A stretch of 64,000 bases of DNA from Betaproteobacteria bacterium UBA5216 (GTDB taxonomy: Bacteria > Pseudomonadota > Gammaproteobacteria > Burkholderiales > SG8-41). The translations under genes were made by a program, and so were the position numbers. The number at the start of each line of letters is the position of its first letter. Positions within the stretch are counted from its first letter, which is position 1. Location of the stretch: contig DHVE01000080.1 of the NCBI GenBank assembly GCA_002412495.1, positions 49,723 to 113,722 of the forward strand, written 5' to 3'. The notes below the pieces were generated by a model. The model was not told the origin of the DNA. It saw only the letters and a list, made by a program, of their open reading frames with translations, and ran no database searches. This document shows positions 26,713-36,116 of the stretch, piece by piece.

Positions 26713-27620
26713 CCGCCCTTGCTTCCCTTGGATGCCTTGCGTCCGCGCGGCGCTTTCTCCGCCTCTTCAGCCGGGCGCGGCGGAATGCCGGCGGCGGCAT
26801 GCACCACGAATACGCGCGTATGACTTGTCACGCTGCCAAGCGGCCGGCACACCACCTTCGCAAACATTTGCGCGGGATTGTGATCAATCGTCACCACTTC
26901 CGCGACCGGCAATCCGGCGGGATAAACTCCATCGATGCCGGACGTCACCAACTGGTCGCCTTTTTGCACATCGGCGTTCAACGCCGAGAATTGCAGTTCC
27001 AGCGCGCCCTGCACGCCAGTGCCCGCCAGCACCGAGCGCAGGCCGCTGCGCACATTGAGCACCGGCACGAGATGCCCCTTGTCGGTAATCAGCGTCACTT
27101 CCGCGAGCAGCGGATAAACCCGCGTAACCTGGCCCACGACTCCGGATCCGTCGATCACCGGAAAGCCCGCGCGCAATTCATGCTGCGCGCCCTTGTCGAT
27201 CACGATGCGCCGCGAGAAGGGATCGCGCGCGGCGTACAGCACTTCCGCCAGCGTGGAACGATCGGCCATGCGCTGACGCGCTTCGAGGAGTGTGCGCAAA
27301 TGCGCATTTTCCGATTCGAGCGCCATGGCCTTCTGCGCCTTGGCGGCCACGGTCATGTTATCCAGCCGCAATTGCGCGTTTTCCGCGCGCAAGGCCGACT
27401 GCGTGGTAAAAAAATCGCCCGCGCCGCGCGCAAGACTGGCGGGCGCCGCCGCAAGGCGTTGCAGCGGATAAATGATCACCGCGGCGACCTGCCGCAGCGT
27501 TTCAAGATATTTATAACCCGCGTCAGCTACCAGCAATACCAGCGACAGCGCCGAAAAAATCATCAGCCGGACCAGCGGGCTGGCGCCTGTTTTGAAGAAC
27601 GGCGGTGGCGTGTGCTCCAT
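26709..27620 (-). CDS. mreC: Rod-shape protein MreC
   Basis: A 303-residue bitopic protein: a membrane helix near residues 18-35, a coiled coil at about 70-115 (SALRAENAQLRLDNMTVAAK), and periplasmic beta domains with VVGQVTRVYPLLAEVTLITD near residue 160. The C-terminus is Lys/Arg rich. MreC positions PBP2-RodA in the periplasm. A 123-base gap with no gene separates it from mreB. Confidence 0.94.
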   Translation of the reverse strand: MEHTPPPFFKTGASPLVRLMIFSALSLVLLVADAGYKYLETLRQVAAVIIYPLQRLAAAPASLARGAGDFFTTQSALRAENAQLRLDNMTVAAKAQKAMALESENAHLRTLLEARQRMADRSTLAEVLYAARDPFSRRIVIDKGAQHELRAGFPVIDGSGVVGQVTRVYPLLAEVTLITDKGHLVPVLNVRSGLRSVLAGTGVQGALELQFSALNADVQKGDQLVTSGIDGVYPAGLPVAEVVTIDHNPAQMFAKVVCRPLGSVTSHTRVFVVHAAAGIPPRPAEEAEKAPRGRKASKGSKGG

Positions 27621-27743
27621 ACCTCAGCCGTGTCGAGCCGTCACGCGCGCAATGGCGCACTCGGTGGCGTGCCATCCGGGGTGCCCGGAGACGTGGAAGG
27701 GTGCGCCATCAGTCATGCGCCCGGGTACGCGGCGCGCGAATTG

Positions 27744-28784
27744 CTATTCATCGTATGAGAAGATGGTGTCGTAGCGTTCTTCCAGCGCCTTGCCCGACCC
27801 GCGCGCCACGCAGGTCAGCGGATCTTCCGCGATCACCACAGGCAACCCGGTTTCTTCCATCAGCAGGCGGTCGATGTCGCGCAGCAATGCGCCGCCGCCG
27901 GTGATCACCATGCCTTTTTCGGCGATGTCCGCCGCCAGTTCAGGCGGCGTTTGTTCAAGCGCGGATTTGACGGCGCTGACGATGCTGTTGAGCGGGTCGG
28001 TCAACGCCTCGAGAATTTCATTGCTGGTAATGGTGAAGCTGCGCGGAATGCCCTCGGCAAGATTGCGGCCCTTGACTTCTTTTTCACGCACTTCCGAACC
28101 AGGGAAGGCGGAGCCGATTTCTTTTTTGATTTGCTCCGCGGTGCTTTCACCGATCAACATGCCGTAGTTGCGGCGAATGTAATTGATGATCGCTTCGTCA
28201 AACTTGTCTCCGCCGACGCGCACGGAACCTTTGTACACCAGCCCGCCCAGTGCAATCACCCCAACCTCGGTGGTGCCGCCGCCGATATCCACCACCATCG
28301 AGCCCGTCGCTTCACCGACGGGCAAATCCGCGCCGATGGCCGCGGCCATCGGCTCTTCGATCAGGTTCACTTTTGACGCGCCCGCGCCCATCGCCGACTC
28401 GCGAATGGCGCGGCGCTCGACCTGCGTCGAGCCGCACGGCACGCAGATGATGATGCGCGGACTGGGACGAAAAATGCGCGAGCGATGCACCTTGCGGATG
28501 AAGTGCTTCAGCATCTGCTCGGTGACGGTGAAATCGGCGATCACGCCGTCTTTCATTGGACGAATCGCGGTGATGTTGCCCGGCGTGCGGCCCAGCATCA
28601 GTTTTGCCGCCAGACCGACATCCTGAATGACTTTCTTCCCGTTAGGCCCGCCTTCCTGACGGATGGCGACCACCGACGGCTCGTCGAGCACGATGCCCTT
28701 GCCGCGCATGAAAATCAGTGTGTTGGCCGTGCCGAGATCTATCGCGAGATCGTCGTTGAAGTAACTGCCCAGAAAACCAAACAT
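27744..28784 (-). CDS. mreB: Actin-like rod-shape protein MreB
   Basis: A 346-residue actin homologue with DLGTANTLIFMRGKGIVLDE at the N-terminus, the phosphate loop VVDIGGGTTEVGVIALGG near residue 165 and the adenosine motif ITGGGALLRDID near 295. It forms membrane-bound filaments that orient lateral wall synthesis and heads mreBCD-mrdA-rodA-rlpA. A 208-base divergent intergenic region separates it from gatC; I could not fix a promoter there with confidence. Confidence 0.97.
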   Translation of the reverse strand: MFGFLGSYFNDDLAIDLGTANTLIFMRGKGIVLDEPSVVAIRQEGGPNGKKVIQDVGLAAKLMLGRTPGNITAIRPMKDGVIADFTVTEQMLKHFIRKVHRSRIFRPSPRIIICVPCGSTQVERRAIRESAMGAGASKVNLIEEPMAAAIGADLPVGEATGSMVVDIGGGTTEVGVIALGGLVYKGSVRVGGDKFDEAIINYIRRNYGMLIGESTAEQIKKEIGSAFPGSEVREKEVKGRNLAEGIPRSFTITSNEILEALTDPLNSIVSAVKSALEQTPPELAADIAEKGMVITGGGALLRDIDRLLMEETGLPVVIAEDPLTCVARGSGKALEERYDTIFSYDE

Positions 28785-28992
28785 AGCGTCTTTCTATCGG
28801 GAAATTTCTATGGTGCGTGCAAGGTAAATCATTCGGGAATTCGTCGCGCTTCGGATCATGTTTCTGATAGCGTTTCCACCGCGGATTCCATTGAGGAAAT
28901 GGCTCGCCGTCATGGACAATTATGATACCCTATGGTGCTCTTGGCTGCTTTGTTTTTTTACGGAATTCATTCGTTTTCTTGCGGAACTTTTC

Positions 28993-29289
28993 ATGGCTCT
29001 GACGCTGGACGATGTAAAGCGCGTCGCGCACCTTGCGCGCATCGCGATCACTGATGAAGAAGCGCAATCCACGCAATCGCAGCTCGCCGGTATTTTCAAG
29101 CTGATCGGCGAAATGGAAGCCGTCGATGTCAGCACCATCGCGCCCATGTCGCACGCACAAGACGTGGTGCAGCGCCTGCGCGAAGACCGGGTTACCGAAC
29201 CCAGTGATCCCGAGCACCGTCAGCGGTTTCAAGCCGTCGCGCCGCAGACCGAAGCCGGCCTGTATCTCGTGCCCCGCGTTATTGAATAG
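28993..29289 (+). CDS. gatC: Asp/Glu-tRNA amidotransferase subunit C
   Basis: A 98-residue protein: LTLDDVKRVAHLARIAITDE at the start and a C-terminal VAPQTEAGLYLVPRVIE match GatC, a clamp stabilising GatA-GatB. ATG 28993 fits the family; the upstream in-frame extension does not. It starts a gatC-gatA-gatB operon divergent from mreB, an order common in betaproteobacteria. Confidence 0.95.
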   Translation: MALTLDDVKRVAHLARIAITDEEAQSTQSQLAGIFKLIGEMEAVDVSTIAPMSHAQDVVQRLREDRVTEPSDPEHRQRFQAVAPQTEAGLYLVPRVIE

Positions 29290-29345
29290 GGAGTCATACC
29301 GGACACGCTCACGCCTTGCGTATTGCGTAACCGGTGCCACGCGCC

Positions 29346-30815
29346 ATGCTGCACGCCACGCTCAAACAATTGTCTGACGGCCTCACTTCCGGAAAGTTCT
29401 CCAGCGTTGAGGTCACGCAATATTTTATCAAAAGAATCAATGACTTAAATAAATCCCTCAACTGCTTTATTTCGGTGGACGCCGAACGCAGTCTCGCGCA
29501 GGCGCGTGCAGCGGATGCGCTGCGCGCGGCCGGCAATGCGCAACGGCTGACGGGCGTGCCGCTTGCTCAAAAGGATATTTTTTGCGCGCGGGGCTGGCTC
29601 ACCACCTGCGGCTCGAAAATGCTGTCGAATTTCGTCTCGCCGTACGACGCCCATGTGATCGAGCGTTTCAACGCCGCCGGGGCGGTCAATCTCGGCAAGA
29701 CGAACATGGACGAATTCGCCATGGGCTCGTCGAACGAAACGTCCTTCTACGGCCCGGTGCGCAATCCGTGGGATCGCGAGCGGGTGCCTGGCGGCAGTTC
29801 GGGCGGCTCGGCGGCGGCGGTTGCCGCCCGCCTCGCGCCTGCGGCCACGGGCACGGATACCGGCGGGTCGATTCGCCAGCCGGCCGCGCTCACCGGCATT
29901 TGCGGACTTAAACCCACCTACGGCTTGGTGTCGCGTTACGGCATGATCGCCTTCGCCTCCAGCCTTGATCAGGGCGGCCCGATGGCGCGCACTGCGGAAG
30001 ATCTTGGGCTGATGCTGAACGTGATGGCGGGCTTTGACACGCGCGACTCCACCAGCCTGCAACGCGACACCGAAGACTATAACCGCGATCTGACAAAACC
30101 CCTGGCCGGCCTGCGCGTCGGCCTGCCCAAGGAATTTTTTGCCGCCGGCGCGTCCGCTGACGTGATCAAGGCGGTCGAAGGCGCGGTGGCGGAATACCGC
30201 AAACTCGGCGGCGAAATTGTCGACGTCAGCCTACCCAATATGGCGCTCTCGGTGCCGGTGTATTACGTGCTGGCGCCGGCGGAAGCGTCCAGCAACCTGT
30301 CGCGCTTTGACGGCGTGCGCTACGGCTACCGCACCAGCGACTACGGCAACCTTGCCGAGATGTACGAAAAAACCCGCGCCGAAGGCTTTGGCGCGGAAGT
30401 CAAACGACGCATCCTGATCGGCGCCTACGTGCTGTCGCATGGTTACTACGATGCATATTACATCCGCGCGCAAAAGCTGCGGCGGCTGATCGCTCAGGAT
30501 TTTGTCGAGGCCTTCAAAACGTGCGATGTCATCATGGGGCCGACCAGCCCCTCGACTGCGTTCAAGATCGGCGAGAAATCCGGAGATCCAGTACAGATGT
30601 ATCTCTCCGATATTTACACCATCGCGGTAAACCTCGCCGGCCTGCCGGGCATGTCGATTCCCTGTGGATTCGACAGCGGCGGCCTGCCGGTCGGGCTGCA
30701 AATCATCGGTAATTATTTTTCCGAGGCGCGCATGCTGAATGTGGCGCATCAGTATCAATTGGCGACGGATTGGCATGTAAAGATGCCGCCGGGCTGCGAA
30801 GCGTTTAAATCGTGA
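29346..30815 (+). CDS. gatA: Asp/Glu-tRNA amidotransferase subunit A
   Basis: A 489-residue amidase-signature enzyme. The catalytic Lys is in PLAQKDIFC near residue 72; GGSSGGSAAAVAARL near residue 147 and TDTGGSIRQPAAL near 170 supply the Ser-cisSer pair. It releases ammonia from glutamine for the amidation of misacylated tRNA by GatB. ATG 29346 was preferred to GTG 29334, four codons upstream. Its stop lies inside a run of GTGAG repeats. Confidence 0.95.
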   Translation: MLHATLKQLSDGLTSGKFSSVEVTQYFIKRINDLNKSLNCFISVDAERSLAQARAADALRAAGNAQRLTGVPLAQKDIFCARGWLTTCGSKMLSNFVSPYDAHVIERFNAAGAVNLGKTNMDEFAMGSSNETSFYGPVRNPWDRERVPGGSSGGSAAAVAARLAPAATGTDTGGSIRQPAALTGICGLKPTYGLVSRYGMIAFASSLDQGGPMARTAEDLGLMLNVMAGFDTRDSTSLQRDTEDYNRDLTKPLAGLRVGLPKEFFAAGASADVIKAVEGAVAEYRKLGGEIVDVSLPNMALSVPVYYVLAPAEASSNLSRFDGVRYGYRTSDYGNLAEMYEKTRAEGFGAEVKRRILIGAYVLSHGYYDAYYIRAQKLRRLIAQDFVEAFKTCDVIMGPTSPSTAFKIGEKSGDPVQMYLSDIYTIAVNLAGLPGMSIPCGFDSGGLPVGLQIIGNYFSEARMLNVAHQYQLATDWHVKMPPGCEAFKS

Positions 30816-30840
30816 GGGATGAGACGTGAGGCGTGAGGCG
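30811..30840. repeat. GTGAG direct repeats at the gatA-gatB junction
   Basis: Four GTGAG units occur within 30 bases and include the gatA stop codon. Related CTCAC/GTGAG clusters occur at about 10824-10855 before proC and 39606-39695 between ptsH and ptsI. They look like a dispersed short intergenic repeat. Confidence 0.55.
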
Positions 30841-30899
30841 AAATTCTCTGGCATGGCCGCACCGTATGCATGGTGTCGCGCCCTACGGGAGCAACAACG

Positions 30900-32408
30900 A
30901 TGAAATGGGAAGTCGTCATCGGCCTCGAAACCCACGCCCAGTTGTCCACGGCGTCGAAAATATTTTCGGGCGCATCCACGGCATTCGGCGCGGAGCCGAA
31001 CACGCAAGCTTGCGCCGTTGATCTCGCGCTGCCCGGCGTGTTGCCGGTGCTGAACAAGGGCGCGGTTGAACGCGCCATCCGCTTTGGCCTTGCGGTCGGC
31101 GCAAAAATCAACCGCCGCTCGATATTCGCCCGCAAGAATTATTTTTATCCCGATCTGCCCAAGGGTTATCAAATCAGCCAGTACGAGCTCCCAATCGTCG
31201 AGGGCGGCTCGATGACCGTCCTGGTCGGCGACACGGAAAAGACCGTGCGCCTGACGCGCGCGCATCTGGAAGAAGATGCTGGCAAGTCGCTGCATGAAGA
31301 TCATCACGGCGCGACCGGCATCGATTTGAATCGCGCCGGCACGCCGCTGCTCGAAATCGTCACCGAGCCGGACATGCGTTCGTCGGCCGAAGCCGTGGCC
31401 TACGCCAAGGCGCTGCACGCGCTGGTGCGCTGGATCGATATTTGCGACGGCAACATGCAGGAGGGCTCCTTCCGCTGCGACGCCAACGTGTCAGTACGGC
31501 CCGCTGGCACCGACAAACTCGGCACGCGCTGCGAGATTAAGAATCTCAATTCGTTTCGCTTTCTGGAAAAAGCCATCGAATACGAAGTGCGCCGCCAGAT
31601 CGAGGTCATCGAAGACGGCGGCAAAATCGTGCAGGAAACGCGGCTCTATGATCCCGACAAGGATGAAACGCGTTCGATGCGCTCGAAGGAAGACGCACAC
31701 GACTATCGTTATTTTCCCGATCCGGATTTGCTGCCGCTGGAAATTTCCGAGAAGCTGCTTACCGAAGTCGAAGAAAACTTACCTGAACTCCCGCAGCAGA
31801 AAAAGAAGCGGTTCGTTGAAAATTATCGCCTATCCCTAACCGAAGCCCGCTTACTTACTTCAAGTTACAATATAGCCGGATACTTCGAAGGAGTGGCAAA
31901 GACATCCCTGATGGACGGCGAATCATTGGGATCCGCAGATTTTAAGTTGTGCGCCAGCTGGGTGATCAATGATATTGCGGCAAAAATGAACGAAGAGGAA
32001 AACCTGCCGCCATGGGCATTTCGTGTTAGCAGCGAAACGGTAGGTCATATCATCCGTCGCGTTCGGGAAGGCATCATTAACGCCAAAACAGGAAAGGAAT
32101 TGTTGGTCAGATTTTGGGACGAAGGTCAGCGCAAATCAGCGCAATCGGGTGGATATATTCATGGTGGGTATCTCCAACAAGTAGACGAACTCATCCGTGA
32201 CGAGGGGCTCAGCCAAGTTTCCGATGGCAGCGCGATTGAAAAAATCGTCGATGACGTGATCCAGGCCAACGCCCAGCAAGTCGCCGATTTTCGCGCGGGC
32301 AAGGAAAAAGCGTTTAACTCGCTGGTCGGTCAGGTGATGAAAGCCACCAAAGGCAAGGCCAATCCGCAGCAGGTCAACGACATACTCAAACGCAAGTTGG
32401 CTGAATAA
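30900..32408 (+). CDS. gatB: Asp/Glu-tRNA amidotransferase subunit B
   Basis: A 502-residue protein opening KWEVVIGLETHAQL, with KNYFYPDLPKGYQISQYELP near residue 80, GIDLNRAGTPLLEIVTEPD near 140 and a C-terminal YqeY-like tRNA-binding domain. GatB phosphorylates and amidates Glu-tRNA(Gln) or Asp-tRNA(Asn). ATG 30900 has GGGAG 10 bases upstream. Codons about 310-430 are visibly less GC-rich than the rest, without any break in the frame. Confidence 0.96.
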   Translation: MKWEVVIGLETHAQLSTASKIFSGASTAFGAEPNTQACAVDLALPGVLPVLNKGAVERAIRFGLAVGAKINRRSIFARKNYFYPDLPKGYQISQYELPIVEGGSMTVLVGDTEKTVRLTRAHLEEDAGKSLHEDHHGATGIDLNRAGTPLLEIVTEPDMRSSAEAVAYAKALHALVRWIDICDGNMQEGSFRCDANVSVRPAGTDKLGTRCEIKNLNSFRFLEKAIEYEVRRQIEVIEDGGKIVQETRLYDPDKDETRSMRSKEDAHDYRYFPDPDLLPLEISEKLLTEVEENLPELPQQKKKRFVENYRLSLTEARLLTSSYNIAGYFEGVAKTSLMDGESLGSADFKLCASWVINDIAAKMNEEENLPPWAFRVSSETVGHIIRRVREGIINAKTGKELLVRFWDEGQRKSAQSGGYIHGGYLQQVDELIRDEGLSQVSDGSAIEKIVDDVIQANAQQVADFRAGKEKAFNSLVGQVMKATKGKANPQQVNDILKRKLAE

Positions 32409-32486
32409 GGCCAGCTCACCGCCACAAGGGAAAAGGACGAGGGAAAAAGGAAACCGGCGGGAAAACGCGCCACGCCGGCGCGGCAC

Positions 32487-33218
32487 TTATTTCTTGGCGG
32501 GCGCGGGTGCCGGGGCGGGCGCAGCCGCGGTCTTGGGTGCCGGTGCCGCAGGTTCGGGCGTCGTGGTCCCCTTGAGTTCCTGGTAACGCTTCTTGTAGGC
32601 CGCGTAAGTGGTCGCCGTATCCTGTTTGCTTTTCTCCTTGGCGGCAATGTCCTGCTCCAGCCGTGCTTTGTCGTTTTCGGCGCGCGTCAGATCGTCCTTG
32701 ATGCCGGCGGGTGTGGGTTTCTTGTCCTTGTTGCCCTTATCAAATGCGGCGGCACGCTGCTGCGCTTCCGCCAAACGATCATTTGCCAGCTTGAGCGCCG
32801 CGCGCTGCTGGGTAATATTGTTGTCGATCGCCTGCAACTCGCGATCCCGCTTCAAATCAATTTCTTTTTCATTGGTAAAGGTGTTCATCAACGCCGAATC
32901 CTGCCGCTTTTGCTCGGCCACGCGTTTTTGTTCCTCGGCCTTTAACTGCGCCTGCTCTTTTTCCAGAGCTTTGCGCTTGGCGGCCTCGTCAGCGGACTCA
33001 CCGGTCTTGCGCACGTTACCGCCCTTATCCAGCTCCTTGGTGCCGCTGTTGACATACTCCAGCGGCACTTTGTCGCCGCAACCCACCACTTTGCCGGCTG
33101 CATCTTTCCAGCAGACGATCTTTCCCTGGGCAGCTGCGCCCGGCGAAAAACCCGTGGCGAGCACGAGCGCAGCAACCGCCCCCAGCGCCTTCGTAAATGT
33201 GTAGGTTTTTATTGTCAT
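32487..33218 (-). CDS. Secreted coiled-coil protein with DUF4124-like N-terminus
   Basis: A 243-residue protein from ATG 33218, which has GGAG 7 bases upstream. It has a signal peptide (LGAVAALVLATGF, cleavage near AAAQG), a short DUF4124-like segment (KIVCWKDAAGKVVGCGDKVP), a long charged coiled coil at about 60-210 rich in Lys, Glu, Gln and Ala, and an Ala/Pro tail ending PAPAPAPAKK. It is probably periplasmic; similar proteins occur widely in betaproteobacteria with no assigned role. It converges with gatB and diverges from xthA. Confidence 0.75.
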   Translation of the reverse strand: MTIKTYTFTKALGAVAALVLATGFSPGAAAQGKIVCWKDAAGKVVGCGDKVPLEYVNSGTKELDKGGNVRKTGESADEAAKRKALEKEQAQLKAEEQKRVAEQKRQDSALMNTFTNEKEIDLKRDRELQAIDNNITQQRAALKLANDRLAEAQQRAAAFDKGNKDKKPTPAGIKDDLTRAENDKARLEQDIAAKEKSKQDTATTYAAYKKRYQELKGTTTPEPAAPAPKTAAAPAPAPAPAKK

Positions 33219-33390
33219 GAACACTCCGTATCGTTAGCTGCGTAGGACCTATGGCGTGACGTCTTGCGACTTGCGTCAAGCCGGTAGTGAATATAGCGAT
33301 TTTTCCCGAATCCGGTCATTATAGCGATACCCGCCCCCCCCACAACAACGACAAAGGCGCAAGGTGAGACGCCGGCAACGGATAACTAAC

Positions 33391-33407
33391 CGCTATTGGC
33401 AATAGCG
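33391..33407. promoter_or_regulatory. Perfect 17-base palindrome upstream of xthA
   Basis: CGCTATTG and CAATAGCG flank a single G, 60 bases before the xthA start in the 248-base divergent region. Two copies of TATAGCGAT lie further upstream at 33292 and 33320. The symmetry suggests a dimeric regulator site; the regulator is unknown. Confidence 0.5.
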
Positions 33408-33466
33408 CGCCACCCGCCTTGCGGTTGACAGCGCCGGCGCCCAGACACCTGGACCATCAAGAAAAC

Positions 33467-34243
33467 ATGTTACGAATCGTATCGCTCAATCTGAACGGCA
33501 TCCGGTCAGCCGAACGCAAGGGCTTTCTGCCCTGGCTGGCAAAACACAAGCCTGACGTGCTCTGTGTGCAGGAAATCAAGGCCCAGCAAGCCGACATGAC
33601 AGCGGAGATGCTCGCTCCGGCGGGCTACCACGGACATTTTCACTATGCCGAAAAAAAAGGCTACAGCGGCGTGGGCGTTTACAGCCGCCTGAAACCGGCG
33701 AAGGTTGCAACCGGATTCGGCGTCAAGGAATTCGATGACGAAGGCCGCTATGTGCGCGCTGATTTCGGCCGGCTTTCCGTGATTTCGGTCTATCTGCCTT
33801 CCGGCTCGAGCGGTGACGAACGCCAGCAGGCCAAATTCCGTTTCATGGAAAAGTTCTACCCGCACTTGAAAAAACTCAAGGCAAGTGGCCGTGAGTTCGT
33901 GGTATGCGGCGACTGGAACATCGCGCACAAGGAAATTGATCTCAAGAATTGGCGCGGCAACCGCAAGAATTCCGGCTTTCTGCCGGAAGAACGCGCGTGG
34001 CTGACCAATGTCTTTGACGAACTGAAGTGGGTGGACGTATTCCGCCGCATCGACGACCGCCCGGAGCAATACACCTGGTGGTCGAACCGCGGACAAGCCT
34101 ATGCGAAGAACGTGGGCTGGCGCATCGATTACCACATCGCCACGCCGGGCATCGCAGCCACCGCCAAGCGCGCGGCTATCTACAAGGATGAAAAGTTCTC
34201 CGATCACGCGCCGCTCACCATTGATTACGACTACCCGCTTTGA
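33467..34243 (+). CDS. xthA: Exodeoxyribonuclease III
   Basis: A 258-residue enzyme of the endonuclease/exonuclease/phosphatase fold. LRIVSLNLNGIRSAERKG starts it, CVQEIKAQ carries the metal-binding Glu, CGDWNIAHKEIDLKNW near residue 148 the Asp/Asn pair and FSDHAPLTIDYD at the end the catalytic Asp-His. It cleaves abasic sites and degrades 3' ends in base-excision repair. Its stop overlaps the start of the AmpG-like gene. Confidence 0.95.
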   Translation: MLRIVSLNLNGIRSAERKGFLPWLAKHKPDVLCVQEIKAQQADMTAEMLAPAGYHGHFHYAEKKGYSGVGVYSRLKPAKVATGFGVKEFDDEGRYVRADFGRLSVISVYLPSGSSGDERQQAKFRFMEKFYPHLKKLKASGREFVVCGDWNIAHKEIDLKNWRGNRKNSGFLPEERAWLTNVFDELKWVDVFRRIDDRPEQYTWWSNRGQAYAKNVGWRIDYHIATPGIAATAKRAAIYKDEKFSDHAPLTIDYDYPL

Positions 34244-35538
34244 TCGACGCAAACACTGCATCGAACGCCGCCGTGCCGCCGCCATTGACATGGCGCGAAA
34301 CCCTGCTTGCCATGTTGAGCAAGCGCATGCTGATTGCGCTGCTGATGGGTTTTGCGTCGGGCCTGCCGCTGCTGCTAACCGGCTCGGTGTTGCAAGCCTG
34401 GTTGAAGGAAGGCGGCATCAATCTCGCCGACATCGGGCTGTTTGCGCTGGCGGGACTACCTTACACGCTGAAGTTTCTGTGGGCGCCGCTGTTTGACCGT
34501 TATGCGTTGCCACGATTCGGACGACGGCGCGGCTGGCTGATCGCCATGCAACTCGCCCTGGCCGCCGCGCTGGGCACGCTGAGTCTCGCGCGGCCCACGC
34601 CGGATCATCTGCTGTGGATTTCGGTGGCCTCGTTGATCGTCGCGTTTTTTTCCGCATCGCAGGACATCGTGGTGGATGCCTACCGCCGCGAGAGTTTGAG
34701 CGACGACGAACTGGGCCTGGGTTCCGCGCTCTACGTCAACGGCTACCGCATCGGCATGCTGCTCGCGGGCGGCGGCGGCCTCATCATTGCCGATCACACA
34801 TCGTTTGCCTTCATGTACCAAGTTATGGCCGCATGCATGGCCGCCTGCGTGATCGTGACGTATTTCGCGCCCGAGCCGCCGCTGCTCAAGGGCAGCCCCA
34901 CCACCCTGTACCAGGCCTTTGTACTGCCGCTGCGCGATTACATCGAACGCGACGGCGCCTGGCTCGCGCTGGCCTTTATTCTGCTCTACAAGATCGGCGA
35001 CACCATGGCATCCGCCATGACCACGCCGTTTTACCTCGAACTCGGCTACAGCAAGACCGAAATCGGCGCGGTGGTAAAACTGTTCGGCTTCTGGGCCACC
35101 ATCGCCGGCGGCACGGTCGGCGGCCTCATTATCATGCGCATCGGCATGCGACGCGCGCTCTGGTCATTCGGACTCGGCCAGATGTTATCGACACTGGGAT
35201 TCGTGGCGCTCGCCTACATCGGACACGATAATCTAGCGTTGGCGGCCGTCATTGCCATTGAAAATTTCACCGGCGGCCTCGGCACCGCGGCCTTCGTCGG
35301 CTTCATGGGCGCGCTCACCAACCGCCGCTTCACCGCCACGCAATATGCGTTGCTGTCGAGCCTGATGGGCGTGCCGCGGGTGCTGCTGTCCGCGCCCACC
35401 GGGTGGCTGGCGCTGACGATGGGATGGCCGGCCTTTTTTGCGTTCTGCACGGTCATCGCCATTCCCGGCTTGATGCTGATTCACGCCGTGACGAAACTCT
35501 CTGAACGCCCGGAAGAAACTCAGCCCGGCCCGAAGTGA
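34240..35538 (+). CDS. ampG: AmpG-type MFS permease
   Basis: A 432-residue protein with about twelve membrane segments. LLMGFASGLPLLLTGSVLQA, FLWAPLFDRYALPRFGRRRG and SQDIVVDAYRRESL match AmpG, which imports anhydro-muropeptides for wall recycling and ampC signalling. The TTG at 34240 overlaps the xthA stop; an ATG at 34303 is an alternative. No ampD or ampC is nearby. Its 3' end overlaps convergent metW by 19 bases. Confidence 0.88.
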   Translation: MIDANTASNAAVPPPLTWRETLLAMLSKRMLIALLMGFASGLPLLLTGSVLQAWLKEGGINLADIGLFALAGLPYTLKFLWAPLFDRYALPRFGRRRGWLIAMQLALAAALGTLSLARPTPDHLLWISVASLIVAFFSASQDIVVDAYRRESLSDDELGLGSALYVNGYRIGMLLAGGGGLIIADHTSFAFMYQVMAACMAACVIVTYFAPEPPLLKGSPTTLYQAFVLPLRDYIERDGAWLALAFILLYKIGDTMASAMTTPFYLELGYSKTEIGAVVKLFGFWATIAGGTVGGLIIMRIGMRRALWSFGLGQMLSTLGFVALAYIGHDNLALAAVIAIENFTGGLGTAAFVGFMGALTNRRFTATQYALLSSLMGVPRVLLSAPTGWLALTMGWPAFFAFCTVIAIPGLMLIHAVTKLSERPEETQPGPK

Positions 35539-36116
35539 TAAATCGCCAGCGCGCCACGCAGATTGGGCAGCACGTTGACTGACGCGCCGTCCGTCAGCAC
35601 CTTGCGTTCCAATATCCGTATACGGCGCTCGTCACAGAAGCGCTCGAAATCGTCCAGCGTACACAAATGTATGTTGGGAGTGTCGAACCACTGATAGGGC
35701 AAATTCTCCGACACCGGCATGTGCCCGCACAGCACATGCAGACGATTGCGCCAGTAGCCGAAATTGGGAAACGTGACGATGCCTTCGCGTCCGACGCGCA
35801 GCATTTCCTTGATGATGCGCTCGCCATTGCGCATGGCCTGCAGGGTTTGCGACAAAATCACATAATCGAAGGATTGATCTTCAAACTCGCGCAGCCCCTG
35901 CTCCAGATTGCGCTGCACTACGTTAACACCATTTTTCACGCATGCCAGCACGTTGGCGTCGTCAATCTCCACGCCATAGCCGGAGATATCCCGCTCGCGC
36001 GCCAAATACTTGAACAGCGCCCCGTCGCCGCATCCCAGATCGAGCACGCGCGCGCCCGCCTTGACCCATTGCGCGATGGCCGCAAAATCGGCACGATCAA
36101 TGCTGATGCCGTTCAT
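35520..36116 (-). CDS. metW: Methionine biosynthesis protein MetW
   Basis: A 198-residue methyltransferase-fold protein with VLDLGCGDGALFKYLA near residue 22 and FDYVILSQTLQAMRNGERII near 85, typical of MetW. MetW supports homoserine acylation by MetX in proteobacteria through an incompletely understood, probably direct, interaction. It overlaps metX by four bases. Confidence 0.94.
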   Translation of the reverse strand: MNGISIDRADFAAIAQWVKAGARVLDLGCGDGALFKYLARERDISGYGVEIDDANVLACVKNGVNVVQRNLEQGLREFEDQSFDYVILSQTLQAMRNGERIIKEMLRVGREGIVTFPNFGYWRNRLHVLCGHMPVSENLPYQWFDTPNIHLCTLDDFERFCDERRIRILERKVLTDGASVNVLPNLRGALAIYHFGPG

